A DNA stretch of 64,000 nt. Origin: Citrobacter sp. Cu233 (GTDB taxonomy: Bacteria; Pseudomonadota; Gammaproteobacteria; Enterobacterales; Enterobacteriaceae). This document shows positions 34,775-44,961 of the stretch, one piece after another. A program made the position numbers and the translations under genes. The stretch spans positions 1,010,468-1,074,467 of the forward strand of contig NZ_JAOWIF010000028.1 of the NCBI RefSeq assembly GCF_030332225.1, read 5' to 3'. Below the pieces are notes generated by a model. The model was not told where the DNA came from. It was given only the letters and a program-made list of their open reading frames with translations, and searched no databases. How positions within the stretch are numbered: position 1 is the first letter of the stretch; each line of letters starts with the position of its first letter.

Positions 34775-35515
34775 CTAGCGTTGCATTTCAGTTACTATGA
34801 AATTTTCCTCTGTAATAGAATTCATTATTTCAAAGTACAATTCTTCAGGTTGAATAAATGCTAGCTCTTTGCAAAGGCTGACAATGGAATCACTATAAGT
34901 GATACCCATTCGAGGATTGAAAAGTTCAAACCTCTTGATAGGTCTTTTATTCTTTGAGTAAAAGTTTAAGGTGAAATATATAAGCACCTGTCTAAGATCG
35001 TAAACACTAAACTTCCTGTCTCCTGATTTTATTTCAACAAGAACATTTGAATAGTAAATATCGCCATATGAGTTATTAATTACTCCGCATCCATCGAACT
35101 GTGGAGATACTTCAACTTGGTTTTCCATTCCATATCGAGAGAAAATATTTCTTGCAATTTCCCTGATGGTATTATATTCGATCATACTTAAAGGTAGTTT
35201 GAAGTTAGAACCATAAGAGAATCGCTGTAGATATTCTTTTGTTTTTTCAAAAATACCCTGAAAATCAGCGCGATGGAATATATCTTGCGCTAAAAGAATA
35301 TCCCTGTCTAATAAATCATTCTGTATTGCTGTATATAAATTAAATGCACATTCATTGACAAAGACGTTATTTGACCTGTTAGCAGTATCATCTAGAGGGG
35401 GATAAACGTCATCTATGAGACTGCCGTTAATAATGCGTATGAAGTTATTAGCATTTGGAAGTAATTGATTCCAAAATGAAGTGAATTTTCTAGAAAATGT
35501 TAATTCAGAAATCAT
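34775..35515 (-). CDS. accessory protein of the RT module, PD-(D/E)XK-like signature
   Basis: 246 residues, AT-rich, encoded after the reverse transcriptase with a 4-bp ATGA overlap. The middle carries a possible nuclease core: Asp141 in QFDGCG, a beta-strand, then NVLVEIKSG with Glu161 and Lys163, then a helix with RQ (175-176). That spacing fits the PD-(D/E)XK fold, but the order is inferred by eye. The N-terminal 130 residues are helical. I do not recognise a named family. The pairing with an RT in a satellite hotspot suggests a two-component antiphage system in which this protein may be the effector. Confidence 0.72.
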   Translation of the reverse strand: MISELTFSRKFTSFWNQLLPNANNFIRIINGSLIDDVYPPLDDTANRSNNVFVNECAFNLYTAIQNDLLDRDILLAQDIFHRADFQGIFEKTKEYLQRFSYGSNFKLPLSMIEYNTIREIARNIFSRYGMENQVEVSPQFDGCGVINNSYGDIYYSNVLVEIKSGDRKFSVYDLRQVLIYFTLNFYSKNKRPIKRFELFNPRMGITYSDSIVSLCKELAFIQPEELYFEIMNSITEENFIVTEMQR

Positions 35516-37140
35516 AGCGCATCCTCAAGATTTCTTGCGGTATGTCTTTGACTTGCCCAATCCCTATAAATCATCTCTATAAAGTTGAATGATTTCTTAT
35601 TATGCTCTCTCCAGTGCCTTCCTTCATCACCCAAGATATAACTTGAAACAATCAATAGTCTTCTCTGTAACGGATGCATTGCAGAAAAGTTTTTTTTGAT
35701 GTCAGAAAGCCATGCGTAAGAATTAATCTTTGCCATTGACTGAGTAACTATGTTTTTGACTAAGATGCTTTCTGGATTCTTATTGTATATATCACTAAGA
35801 ATTAGAGTGGATTTTTCTGAATTTTCTTTTGAGAGCATTCGGGCTACATAGGCTAAGTTAAGCTCAGTACTCAAAATATATGAATCTTCTTTAATTAGTG
35901 CAGTTATCTTATCAAGAATTATATCTTTGGTTTCTGTGCTTAACTTTTGCCAGTTGGAATTAGCCACTTGAATTATTGTTGTAAATATTGGATACAACTC
36001 ATGCAAGTTATTGAACATTACTTTGAAAGCACTGCTTATTATTTCGTCTGATGTTGCTGAGAATGCCTTTATCAAATGCTTGCTAAAAGATTGATTGATT
36101 TTTGATTTTTGTAATTCGCTACTCAACATTGCTAACAAGTCAAAATCTTTTAAGGATTCCTTTATCTCTTCATATTCTTCTATTGCGTTCGCTGAATAAG
36201 GATCAAACCTTATAGGCAGACTCATAAATTTAGCCTTCATAGGAGATTCTTCATCTTCATCATTACCATGCAATTTAGCTTTAGTAACTGAAAGAAACTC
36301 TTCTTTAGTAACAATATTGGTTTTTTGTTTCTGTAAAGTCAGCCCTTCATTTTCCATCAATTTTTTACTAAGCAAAGTTAAAACCTTATGAGCATCCTCC
36401 CTAGAGTGACAAAAGATAACAAAATCGTCGACATAACGTTTGTAGTTAATTCCATTCATAGACAATAATTTATCAATAGAATCTAGCGCTAGTTCTGCTA
36501 ATATTCTAGATGCAGGGCATCCAACTGGTACTCCATATGATTTTGTTTCACTAAATGTCTGCAATAATTTCTTAATTTTGCCAGCGTAATCTTTGTTGGG
36601 ATCTATTCTGTCTAACGCATTTTCTAAACGGTGATGATAAATACGCGGATAGAAATCTGCTATATCGCATGTAAGCACATATTTTATTTCATCATTAGAA
36701 CATTCAGTGATACTGTCTTCTTGATATTTTCTCCATGAAATATCCTTATCAAAAAGAGAACCATCTGCAAGGTTTGGTTTAAAGCGATATGAATAAACCT
36801 GAGTTCTGGTAGATCTATTCCTTTCTATATCATCTGCGATTTTTAAAACCAAACCAAGAAAGAAAGCATTCCAAAATGGGTCTATTTGACTTGCCCACCT
36901 GTAACCATAATAACCGATACTCGAAAAACTATTAATTATGTTTGGTGGAATCTCGATCCGTTTATTTTCAAAGTCATCAAATGTTTGCATTAATGCAGTT
37001 TTTACTTTCTCCTTATCATCTTCAAACAACCGACTTTCGAATGGATAAGGGAAAATATCTGTATCACCGTGTTTAATGATATTTTCCAACGCAAGCTCAA
37101 AACAATTTTCTAATTTGTTACTATCAAACTCGTTACTCAT
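35512..37140 (-). CDS. reverse transcriptase of an uncharacterised (UG/Abi/DRT-like) type
   Basis: 542 residues, ATG with AAGGAG seven bases upstream. RT motifs in order: motif A LTCDIADFYP (Asp159), motif B VPVGCPASRILAEL (about 205-217), motif C YVDD (236-239), then the motif D region LTLQKQKTNIV. The C-terminal 240 residues are helical repeats with no maturase or endonuclease motif, so it is not a group II intron protein. The lack of space upstream argues against a retron. N-terminal DIFPYPFESRLFE is a feature of some defence-type RTs. It overlaps int by 8 bp. I infer an antiphage role; the class is not named here. Confidence 0.85.
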   Translation of the reverse strand: MSNEFDSNKLENCFELALENIIKHGDTDIFPYPFESRLFEDDKEKVKTALMQTFDDFENKRIEIPPNIINSFSSIGYYGYRWASQIDPFWNAFFLGLVLKIADDIERNRSTRTQVYSYRFKPNLADGSLFDKDISWRKYQEDSITECSNDEIKYVLTCDIADFYPRIYHHRLENALDRIDPNKDYAGKIKKLLQTFSETKSYGVPVGCPASRILAELALDSIDKLLSMNGINYKRYVDDFVIFCHSREDAHKVLTLLSKKLMENEGLTLQKQKTNIVTKEEFLSVTKAKLHGNDEDEESPMKAKFMSLPIRFDPYSANAIEEYEEIKESLKDFDLLAMLSSELQKSKINQSFSKHLIKAFSATSDEIISSAFKVMFNNLHELYPIFTTIIQVANSNWQKLSTETKDIILDKITALIKEDSYILSTELNLAYVARMLSKENSEKSTLILSDIYNKNPESILVKNIVTQSMAKINSYAWLSDIKKNFSAMHPLQRRLLIVSSYILGDEGRHWREHNKKSFNFIEMIYRDWASQRHTARNLEDAL

Positions 37141-38317
37141 TCACAATCTCCTTATTTAAAATATAACTTGAATACCACTGCATCATATCTCGGCGCTTAT
37201 CAATATATTGAGCATGATTATACGTACCTCTAATATTATTCTTATCTATATGCGCAAGTTGTATTTCTATCCAAGCTGAATCATATCCTTTTTCATGGAG
37301 GATAGTAGATAAGGAATGTCGAAATCCATGACCAGTGACTTTACCGCCATAACCAATGCGTTTGATTACCTGATTTATGCTTGCTTCACTCATCGGCTTG
37401 TTCGGATCGTTCCGCCCCGGAAATGCATAACGATAATTCCCTGTCATCATTTTGAGTTCATTAAGTAAATCTAACGCTTGAGACGACAGTGGCACAAGGT
37501 GTGCCCTACGCATTTTCATCCTTTCTGCTGGAATTTCCCAAATAGCGTTATCCAGATCAAATTCCGACCATAATGCAGCCCGTAATTCGATGGTTCTTAC
37601 ACCCGTAATCATCAGTAACTTCGTAGCAATCTGGACAAGCCGACTACCTGTGTAACTGTCTAAAGCACACAGAAAATCAGGTATCTCATCAGCCTTTAAG
37701 AACGGGAAATGATTGGATTGATGTACTTCAAGAGCACTGGAGAGATCCGCTGCAGGATTAAATTCAGCCCTTCCTGTAGCAATGGCATAGCGGAAAACTT
37801 CTGAGCATCGCTGCCGAACTTTGCGCATTTTTTCTAATGCACCGCGCTTTTCGATTTTACGCAGCACATTAAGCAGTTCTAGCGGTTTAATTTCGCCGAC
37901 AGGTCTCGTACCCACATAAGGAAAAATATCGTTCTGAAACGCTTCCATGATATCTGACGCATATCCTACCGACCATTTGGCGGACTTCATCTGATGCCAC
38001 TCTGTGGCTATCTTTTCAAACGCGCTTTCGGATTCCGTTTGCAAAGCAATCTTCTGCTCTTTTCTAACCTCACTCGGATTCTTTCCTTCGGCTACCAGTT
38101 TTCGAGCATCGTCGCGACGAGAACGCGCATCGGCAAGTGTGATCGTCGGGTACACACCCAGCGAGATCATTTTTGGTTTACCGGCAAAACGATAGCGGAA
38201 CCGCCAGCTCTTGCTTCCATTAGGTTCTATAAGCAAAGACAGCCCTTGCCCATCTCCAAGTGTATAGGCTTTAGCTTCAGGCTTAGCGCGGCGAATCTGC
38301 ATATCGTTTAAAGGCAT
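37133..38317 (-). CDS. int: tyrosine integrase of the P4-like element
   Basis: 394 residues from the ATG at 38317 (MPLNDMQIRRAKP, a usual start in the P4-integrase family); an ATG at 38368 is also in frame. The N-terminal arm-binding domain has DGQGLSLLIEPNGSKSWRFRY. The catalytic domain has Arg in TGVRTIELR, HGFRH, the LAH segment and Tyr in YNHAQY. It lies next to thrW, whose 3' end is the attachment site. The stop codon overlaps the RT start. Confidence 0.93.
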   Translation of the reverse strand: MPLNDMQIRRAKPEAKAYTLGDGQGLSLLIEPNGSKSWRFRYRFAGKPKMISLGVYPTITLADARSRRDDARKLVAEGKNPSEVRKEQKIALQTESESAFEKIATEWHQMKSAKWSVGYASDIMEAFQNDIFPYVGTRPVGEIKPLELLNVLRKIEKRGALEKMRKVRQRCSEVFRYAIATGRAEFNPAADLSSALEVHQSNHFPFLKADEIPDFLCALDSYTGSRLVQIATKLLMITGVRTIELRAALWSEFDLDNAIWEIPAERMKMRRAHLVPLSSQALDLLNELKMMTGNYRYAFPGRNDPNKPMSEASINQVIKRIGYGGKVTGHGFRHSLSTILHEKGYDSAWIEIQLAHIDKNNIRGTYNHAQYIDKRRDMMQWYSSYILNKEIVNE

Positions 38318-38334
38318 GTGTATAGGAATCCAGA

Positions 38335-38462
38335 CCGAACAGGAACATATACACAATCCTATACACATTCAGTACCGGATTCTACTGGATGGTTACGGAC
38401 TACTATGGACTCAAAATAAGAAAAAACGTTATAAATCAGTAGATTTACGGACTAATACGGAC
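38335..38462. repeat. integrase arm-site repeats next to attR
   Basis: Two direct 18-bp repeats, TTACGGACTACTATGGAC at 38393-38410 and TTACGGACTAATACGGAC at 38445-38462, share 16 of 18 bases. CTATACACA/ATATACACA motifs lie at 38345-38368 and are also found inside attL. They sit where integrase arm sites are expected. Confidence 0.65.
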
Positions 38463-38479
38463 GTTTGAGGAAGTTGAGA

Positions 38480-38555
38480 TGGTGCCGATAATAGGAGTCG
38501 AACCTACGACCTTCGCATTACGAATGCGCTGCTCTACCAACTGAGCTATATCGGC
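38480..38555 (-). tRNA. thrW: tRNA-Thr(CGU), insertion site of the satellite
   Basis: 76 nt including encoded CCA. The acceptor stem GCCGATA pairs with TATCGGC, the anticodon loop has CGT, and the TTCGACTCC T-arm is normal. It lies downstream of proBA, as thrW does in E. coli. The 3' part (38480-38496) is repeated at 28355, so the tRNA stays intact after integration. Confidence 0.95.
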
Positions 38556-38669
38556 CCTGAAAAGGACATGTCCATGAATGTGAACACGGGGTAGAAGGTT
38601 AAAACTAACCGGGCGATGCGTCAATGGCCTTGCGAATCAAACGCCTATTTTTGCATCACCCAGTTTCAA

Positions 38670-39923
38670 TTACGCACGAATCGTGTCGTCACCAAAGCCA
38701 ATCCACTTGTAAGTGGTCAGTGCTTCCAGCCCCATTGGGCCACGCGCGTGTAATTTTTGCGTACTCACGGCGACTTCCGCACCGAGACCAAACTGACCGC
38801 CATCGGTAAAACGGGTGGAAGCGTTAACGTATACGGCTGAAGAGTCCACTTCATTCACAAAACGATCGGCGTTGCGCAGCGTACGCGTCAGAATCGCATC
38901 AGAATGCTGAGTACCATGCTCACGAATATGGGCAATGGCGTCATCCAGATCGGCGACAATCTTCACGTTCAGATCCAGCGATAAAAACTCATCGTCATAC
39001 TGTTCCGCTTTTACCGCCACGACGTTTGCCGGTCCGGCCTGCAACGCGGCCAGTGCGGCATCATCGGCATGAAGCGTCACACCGCTTTCTGCCATTTGCT
39101 GGCTTAGTGCAGGCAGAAAACGCGCAGCGATATCCTGATGCACCAGCAGGGTTTCTACAGTGTTACACGTGCTCGGACGCTGGGTTTTGGCGTTGACGAT
39201 AATCTTCAGCGCCGGGGCGATCTCAGCCGTATCATCTACATAGATATGACATACACCAATACCACCGGTGATAACCGGGATAGTCGACTGTTCACGACAC
39301 AGCTTGTGCAGCCCTGCGCCACCACGAGGGATCAGCATATCGATGTACTTATCCATCCGCAGCATTTCAGTGACCAGCGCGCGATCCGGGTTATCAATCG
39401 ACTGCACCGCAGCAGCCGGTAAGCCACAGGCTTGCAGCGCATGCTGGATCACGGCAACAGTGGCGGCGTTAGTCCGATACGTCTCTTTCCCACCGCGCAA
39501 AATTGCCGCATTGCCCGTTTTCAGGCACAACGAAGCCACATCAACGGTGACGTTAGGACGCGCTTCATAAATCACGCCAATCACGCCCAGCGGCACGCGG
39601 CGACGCTCCAGACGCAGACCACTATCCAGCAGACCGCCGTCAATCACCTGCCCTACCGGGTCGGCGAGATTACACACCTGACGCACGTCGTCTGCGATGG
39701 CTTTCAGGCGTGCCGGGGTCAGTGCGAGGCGATCAAGCATCGCTTCGCTCAGGCCATTTTCACGCGCCTGTTCAACATCCTGTGCGTTCGCGCTGAGGAT
39801 GCTTTCCGTTTGCGCTTCCAGCTCATCAGCAATGGTTTCCAGCACGCGGTTTTTTTCGCGGCTGGAGAGTAGCGCCAGCTTATATGACGCAGCTTTGGCA
39901 GCAATGCCCATTTGTTCCAGCAT
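38670..39923 (-). CDS. proA: glutamate-5-semialdehyde dehydrogenase (gamma-glutamyl phosphate reductase)
   Basis: 417 residues, the E. coli length. The catalytic Cys is in RPSTCNTVE; conserved stretches are [18 protein letters not shown] and [13 protein letters not shown]. It reduces gamma-glutamyl phosphate to the semialdehyde in proline synthesis and acts in a complex with ProB. It lies 11 bp after proB in one operon, with thrW following. Confidence 0.97.
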   Translation of the reverse strand: MLEQMGIAAKAASYKLALLSSREKNRVLETIADELEAQTESILSANAQDVEQARENGLSEAMLDRLALTPARLKAIADDVRQVCNLADPVGQVIDGGLLDSGLRLERRRVPLGVIGVIYEARPNVTVDVASLCLKTGNAAILRGGKETYRTNAATVAVIQHALQACGLPAAAVQSIDNPDRALVTEMLRMDKYIDMLIPRGGAGLHKLCREQSTIPVITGGIGVCHIYVDDTAEIAPALKIIVNAKTQRPSTCNTVETLLVHQDIAARFLPALSQQMAESGVTLHADDAALAALQAGPANVVAVKAEQYDDEFLSLDLNVKIVADLDDAIAHIREHGTQHSDAILTRTLRNADRFVNEVDSSAVYVNASTRFTDGGQFGLGAEVAVSTQKLHARGPMGLEALTTYKWIGFGDDTIRA

Positions 39924-39934
39924 ATGCCTGTTCC

Positions 39935-41038
39935 TTAACGGGTAATCATATCGTCACGATGGACAGCAACCGGGCCGTATTCATAGCCAAGAATAGTGTC
40001 AATCTGTTGTGAGTGGTGCCCGGCAATACGGCGTAGCGCATCACTATTATAGCGAGTGACGCCGTGGGCAATATCACGCCCTTCGAGGTTGCAGATGCGG
40101 ATCACTTCACCACGAGAGAAGTCGCCTGTCACGCTTTTAATGCCTTTTGGCAGCAGTGAACTGCCGCGCTCAAGAATCGCCGCGGTAGCGCCTTCATCGA
40201 CGGTAATCTCCCCGGCAGGCGGCGCGCCGAAAATCCAGCGTTTACGGTTTTCCAACGGAGAAGCCTGAGCATGAAAACGTGTACCGACAGAAACACCTTC
40301 CATCACATCGCCAATGACGCCCGGCTTGCTGCCTGCGGCAATAATGGTGTCGATACCCGCGCGGCAGGCCACGTCGGCAGCCTGTAATTTTGTCCCCATA
40401 CCACCGGTTCCCAGACCAGAGACGCTGTCCCCGGCAATGGCGCGCAGCGCATCATCAACACCGTGAACATCTTTGATCAGTTCAGCCTGCGGGTTAGTAC
40501 GCGGATCGGCGGTGAACAGACCCTGTTGATCGGTCAACAGCAGCAGCTTATCGGCACCGGCCAGGATCGCCGCCAGCGCCGAAAGGTTGTCATTATCACC
40601 GACTTTAATTTCAGCCGTCGCCACTGCATCGTTCTCATTAATGACGGGAACAATGTTGTTATCCAGTAGTGCACGCAACGTATCGCGGGCATTAAGGAAA
40701 CGTTCACGATCTTCCATATCCGCACGCGTCAGCAGCATCTGGCCGATATGAATACCGTAAATTGAGAACAGCTGTTCCCATAGTTGAATCAATCGACTCT
40801 GCCCTACCGCCGCCAACAGTTGTTTCGACGCTATCGTCGCCGGGAGTTCAGGGTAACCAAGATGCTCGCGTCCGGCGGCAATGGCGCCCGAAGTAACGAT
40901 AACAATACGATGCCCTGCGGCATGGAGCTGCGCACACTGGCGAACCAGTTCTACGATATGGGCGCGGTTCAGGCGGCGCGATCCGCCCGTTAACACACTG
41001 GTGCCAAGTTTTACCACCAGCGTCTGGCTGTCACTCAT
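39935..41038 (-). CDS. proB: glutamate 5-kinase
   Basis: 367 residues from the ATG at 41038 ([15 protein letters not shown]), the E. coli length; the frame continues to 41125 without a site. The amino acid kinase domain (about 1-255) has the GTSVLTGG start and [10 protein letters not shown]-terminal PUA domain (about 275-367) is present. It makes gamma-glutamyl phosphate and is feedback-inhibited by proline in E. coli. It is divergent from phoE. Confidence 0.97.
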   Translation of the reverse strand: MSDSQTLVVKLGTSVLTGGSRRLNRAHIVELVRQCAQLHAAGHRIVIVTSGAIAAGREHLGYPELPATIASKQLLAAVGQSRLIQLWEQLFSIYGIHIGQMLLTRADMEDRERFLNARDTLRALLDNNIVPVINENDAVATAEIKVGDNDNLSALAAILAGADKLLLLTDQQGLFTADPRTNPQAELIKDVHGVDDALRAIAGDSVSGLGTGGMGTKLQAADVACRAGIDTIIAAGSKPGVIGDVMEGVSVGTRFHAQASPLENRKRWIFGAPPAGEITVDEGATAAILERGSSLLPKGIKSVTGDFSRGEVIRICNLEGRDIAHGVTRYNSDALRRIAGHHSQQIDTILGYEYGPVAVHRDDMITR

Positions 41039-41226
41039 GATTCTCTGCCATTCAAAATTGGGGAAAATGATATCAAACGAACGTTTTAGCAGGACTGGCC
41101 CCGGTTGCCAACAACCAGAGCACAAAGCATGAAATTTTATTGCGCAGGATCAGCAAGCGTAGCGGCAGATTTTGACGCATTTATTACAGACACAAAAAAA
41201 CATTCTTTTTTAAAAATATTCTTACT

Positions 41227-41244
41227 TTGTCATAAAACGTTCAT
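41227..41244 (+). promoter_or_regulatory. Pho box upstream of phoE
   Basis: TTGTCAT-AAAA-CGTTCAT has the PhoB 7-4-7 spacing (consensus CTGTCAT, 4 A/T, CTGTCAY). It lies about 85 bp before the phoE start and fits phosphate-starvation control. Confidence 0.78.
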
Positions 41245-41327
41245 TGCCAGACGTTAAAAACCCTCCTGTCTTTTAACGGGGATCACACCCAGTAAATATT
41301 AGCGCGTACTTTAAATCAGGAATGAAA

Positions 41328-42383
41328 ATGAAAAAGAGCACTCTGGCATTAGTGGTGATGGGTATTATTGCATCGGCGTCCGTACAGGCGGCAGAAGTCT
41401 ATAACAAGAACAGTAATAAACTGGACTTGTATGGCAAAGTCAAAGCGATGCACTACATGACTGATTATGACAGCAAAGACGGCGACCAGAGCTATATCCG
41501 CTTAGGTTTTAAAGGCGAAACGCAAATTAACGATCAACTGACCGGTTATGGTCGTTGGGAAGCTGAGTTTGCAGGGAATAAAGCTGAAAGCGAAACCAAT
41601 CAGCAAAAAACACGTCTGGCTTTCGCCGGTGTGAAATTAAAAGATTTTGGTTCGTTTGATTATGGTCGTAACCTGGGTGCGCTGTATGACGTGGAAGCGT
41701 GGACGGATATGTTCCCGGAATTCGGTGGTGACTCTTCCGCACAGACCGATAACTTTATGACCAAACGTGCCAGCGGCCTGGCCACTTACCGCAATACCGA
41801 CTTCTTCGGCGTCGTTGATGGTCTGGATCTTACCCTGCAATATCAGGGAAAAAACCAGGACCGCGATGTGAAAAAACAGAACGGCGACGGCTTTGGTACC
41901 TCCGTGACATATGACTTTGGCGGCAGCGATTTCGCCATCAGTGGTGCCTATACCAACTCCGACCGTACCAATCAGCAGAACCTGCAAAACCGTGGTACTG
42001 GCGATAAAGCCGAATCCTGGGCGACAGGTTTAAAATATGATGCCAACGATATTTATCTGGCAACGTTCTATTCTGAAACACGCAATATGACACCTATTTC
42101 CGGTGGCTTTGCTAACAAAACTCAGAACTTCGAAGTGGTCGCTCAGTACCAGTTTGACTTTGGTCTGCGTCCATCCCTGGGTTATGTGCTGTCAAAAGGC
42201 AAAGATATCGAAGGCATAGGCGATGAAGATCTGGTGAATTATATCGACGTAGGTGCGACCTATTATTTCAACAAAAATATGTCGGCATTTGTTGATTATA
42301 AAATCAACCAACTGGATAGCAATAATAAACTGGGTATCAACGATGATGATATCGTTGCTGTCGGTATGGTCTATCAGTTCTGA
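41328..42383 (+). CDS. phoE: outer-membrane phosphoporin PhoE
   Basis: 351 residues from the ATG at 41328 ([13 protein letters not shown]); an in-frame ATG two codons upstream is possible. A 21-residue signal peptide (VQA-AEV) is followed by a 16-strand trimeric porin ending in the C-terminal Phe of VYQF. The sequence between the first strands is PhoE-like ([19 protein letters not shown]), and the phoE-proBA-crl neighbourhood is the E. coli one. It passes anions and is induced by low phosphate. Confidence 0.94.
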   Translation: MKKSTLALVVMGIIASASVQAAEVYNKNSNKLDLYGKVKAMHYMTDYDSKDGDQSYIRLGFKGETQINDQLTGYGRWEAEFAGNKAESETNQQKTRLAFAGVKLKDFGSFDYGRNLGALYDVEAWTDMFPEFGGDSSAQTDNFMTKRASGLATYRNTDFFGVVDGLDLTLQYQGKNQDRDVKKQNGDGFGTSVTYDFGGSDFAISGAYTNSDRTNQQNLQNRGTGDKAESWATGLKYDANDIYLATFYSETRNMTPISGGFANKTQNFEVVAQYQFDFGLRPSLGYVLSKGKDIEGIGDEDLVNYIDVGATYYFNKNMSAFVDYKINQLDSNNKLGINDDDIVAVGMVYQF

Positions 42384-42392
42384 TGTAACATA

Positions 42393-42431
42393 AAAAATGC
42401 CGGATGGGGTTGCGCCGCCATCCGGCATTTT
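42393..42431. terminator. REP-like hairpin between convergent phoE and crl
   Basis: AAAAATGCCGGATGG pairs with CCATCCGGCATTTTT around a GC-rich loop. The REP-type sequence has A/T-runs on both sides, so it can act as a bidirectional terminator. Confidence 0.8.
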
Positions 42432-42439
42432 TCTGTTCG

Positions 42440-42895
<456 letters not shown>

Positions 42896-42898
42896 CTA

Positions 42899-44143
42899 TT
42901 AACACAATCTATGATTGATCCACCCGGTAATTTCTTGCAGCGCTTTGTCAAAATTGCGATACACCGGGTTGAACGGAACCTCCAGCAGCTTACCGTCAGA
43001 AGATGACGACGTAATTAAGCGAGACTCCTCTTCCGGACTAAACGGATCGTTTTTCCAGAACCCCGAGAGCATTGGCGTTGGACAGCGACGGCCCAGCAGC
43101 CCTTGTACCTTTAATGAATAGCGGTTTAGCTCGACGCGTAGTGCTTCATCGGATGCATCGTGCATCCCCAGCCGGCTGGCCAGAACGTCAAGATACATTT
43201 CCGGTACTGAAGCCTGACGCTGTGGGTCACTAAGAAGCGCATGGACCACCGGTCCCAGACAGGCCACAGCCTTCAGGCGCGATGATTCAAGATAGGCCAG
43301 GCGAACTGCGACATTAGCGCCAAAGCGAAAACCGAATGCCGCCACACGGGTGTGATCGACCCAGGGAATATTTGGCAGCGCTTTTAATACATGTTGATGC
43401 AGCAGGCTGGAATCCTGGGTCAATTTCCATTTTGACGAGAATCCAACCGAAGGCATATCCAGCGTCAGCATGGCAATACCACGCGGAGCGAAATAGCGCT
43501 CATACAGGGTGTAGTAGTCGGTTTGCATGGAATCCAGGCCGCCGCACATCAGCACTGTCGGGAACGGGCCGTCGCCTTTTGGCATGTGCAGGAAGCCAGT
43601 GACCGGCGCACCGCCGGCAACGGCAAATTCCATCTCGCGCAGCGTCCCTGGCAGTCGTTGGGCCGCCTCTTCGTAAGCGCGGTTGGCCAGGGCCTGCGCC
43701 TGCTCTGCCAGCTCATCACCTTTTAAATGCGGGTATGCTGCAATGTTGTACAGCGTGGAGGCATGCAGCCAGTGGCGACCACTCACCTGCGGGTCCTCTT
43801 CCATAGATGCTTTCTGTTGCCAGTCCATCGCCTGCTTCGCCCACTCGTAGATCCAGTTCCCGCCGCGATAGCCAATGACCGTGTCATAAAGTTCTTTATC
43901 CGTGCGCTCGGCTTCGCTCATCACAATACGCGCCTGCACTTCGAGGATTTCACGCGGATCGACGCCACGCCAGATCCACATCAGGCGATTCACCATGCGA
44001 TACCAGTGCGGGATTGTTTTGCCATCCAGGGCAGACTGCACAGGCGGCTGCGCGCCGTGATTAAATCGACGAACCAGCGTTGACGTTTCAGGGTGTTTGA
44101 AGCGGGGTTTAAACAGGACTTCGCTGAGGTTAGCCTGCGACAT
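42899..44143 (-). CDS. frsA: FrsA (alpha/beta-hydrolase-like fermentation/respiration switch protein)
   Basis: 414 residues from [13 protein letters not shown] at 44143, the E. coli length. The C-terminal half is an alpha/beta-hydrolase fold ([26 protein letters not shown], in which the usual nucleophile Ser is not obvious). In E. coli the protein associates with the glucose PTS component IIAGlc. It lies between crl and gpt as in E. coli. Confidence 0.95.
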   Translation of the reverse strand: MSQANLSEVLFKPRFKHPETSTLVRRFNHGAQPPVQSALDGKTIPHWYRMVNRLMWIWRGVDPREILEVQARIVMSEAERTDKELYDTVIGYRGGNWIYEWAKQAMDWQQKASMEEDPQVSGRHWLHASTLYNIAAYPHLKGDELAEQAQALANRAYEEAAQRLPGTLREMEFAVAGGAPVTGFLHMPKGDGPFPTVLMCGGLDSMQTDYYTLYERYFAPRGIAMLTLDMPSVGFSSKWKLTQDSSLLHQHVLKALPNIPWVDHTRVAAFGFRFGANVAVRLAYLESSRLKAVACLGPVVHALLSDPQRQASVPEMYLDVLASRLGMHDASDEALRVELNRYSLKVQGLLGRRCPTPMLSGFWKNDPFSPEEESRLITSSSSDGKLLEVPFNPVYRNFDKALQEITGWINHRLC

Positions 44144-44241
44144 AATTACGGCCTCCATGAGTACTCACTAAGGCATAGTGTAACCCGATGGAGACGAAAA
44201 AGAACAACGCCCGGCATAGCCAGGCGTTGAAAACTTTTAGA

Positions 44242-44700
44242 TTAGCGACCAGAGATTGGCGGAACGAACACGACTCCCATATCCCACGGCTGCTCAATCC
44301 AGGTATCCTGAGGGATATCAACCACATAATCATTCACCAGCGGGCGACCTGCCGGCTTAGCAAAGATGGTGACGAAATGCGCTTTAGGGTACATTTCGCG
44401 GATCGCAACAGCAGTGCCACCGGTGTCTACCAGGTCATCGATCACGATGAAACCTTCACCGTCACCTTCCGCACGTTTCAGCACTTTCAGTTCGCGCTGG
44501 TTATCGTGATCGTAGCTGGAGATGCATACGGTATCGACATGACGAATACCCAATTCACGCGCCAGCAATGCGCCTGGCACCAGACCACCGCGGCTAACGG
44601 CAATAATGCCTTTCCACTGTTCAGAAGGCATCAGGCGGCTTGCCAGTTTACGTGCATGGATCTGCAACATGTCCCAGGTGACGACGTATTTTTCGCTCAT
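44242..44700 (-). CDS. gpt: xanthine-guanine phosphoribosyltransferase
   Basis: 152 residues, as in E. coli. The PRPP-binding motif is [12 protein letters not shown] and the flexible loop region is [10 protein letters not shown]. It converts xanthine and guanine (and weakly hypoxanthine) to nucleotides in purine salvage. It is divergent from pepD. Confidence 0.97.
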   Translation of the reverse strand: MSEKYVVTWDMLQIHARKLASRLMPSEQWKGIIAVSRGGLVPGALLARELGIRHVDTVCISSYDHDNQRELKVLKRAEGDGEGFIVIDDLVDTGGTAVAIREMYPKAHFVTIFAKPAGRPLVNDYVVDIPQDTWIEQPWDMGVVFVPPISGR

Positions 44701-44961
44701 GTGAAGTGTCCCAGCCTGTTTATCTACGGCTTAAAAAGTGTTCGAGGGGGAAATAGGTTGCGCGAGATTATAGAGATCTGACGCACTAAAAACCAGTGTT
44801 TCGCGGAATCCGCGCCTCTTTTTGCATGCTTTATACTAGCCGCCAGCGAAGAAAGTGGTATTCTCAATCGCATCGCGCAAGCCTGACTTGTGGTGTTTTT
44901 AATTCCGCTAACCCCGTGGCCTGCAAGTCAATTTTGTAGGACATCGCCAAGGAGACTCAAC

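Noticed and set aside
35512..37140. Retron (RT with msr-msd RNA)
   Set aside because: No space upstream because the RT overlaps int, and no inverted-repeat ncRNA pattern is seen beside it.
35512..37140. Group II intron-encoded protein
   Set aside because: No maturase or HNH region after the RT motifs, and no intron RNA domains around the gene.
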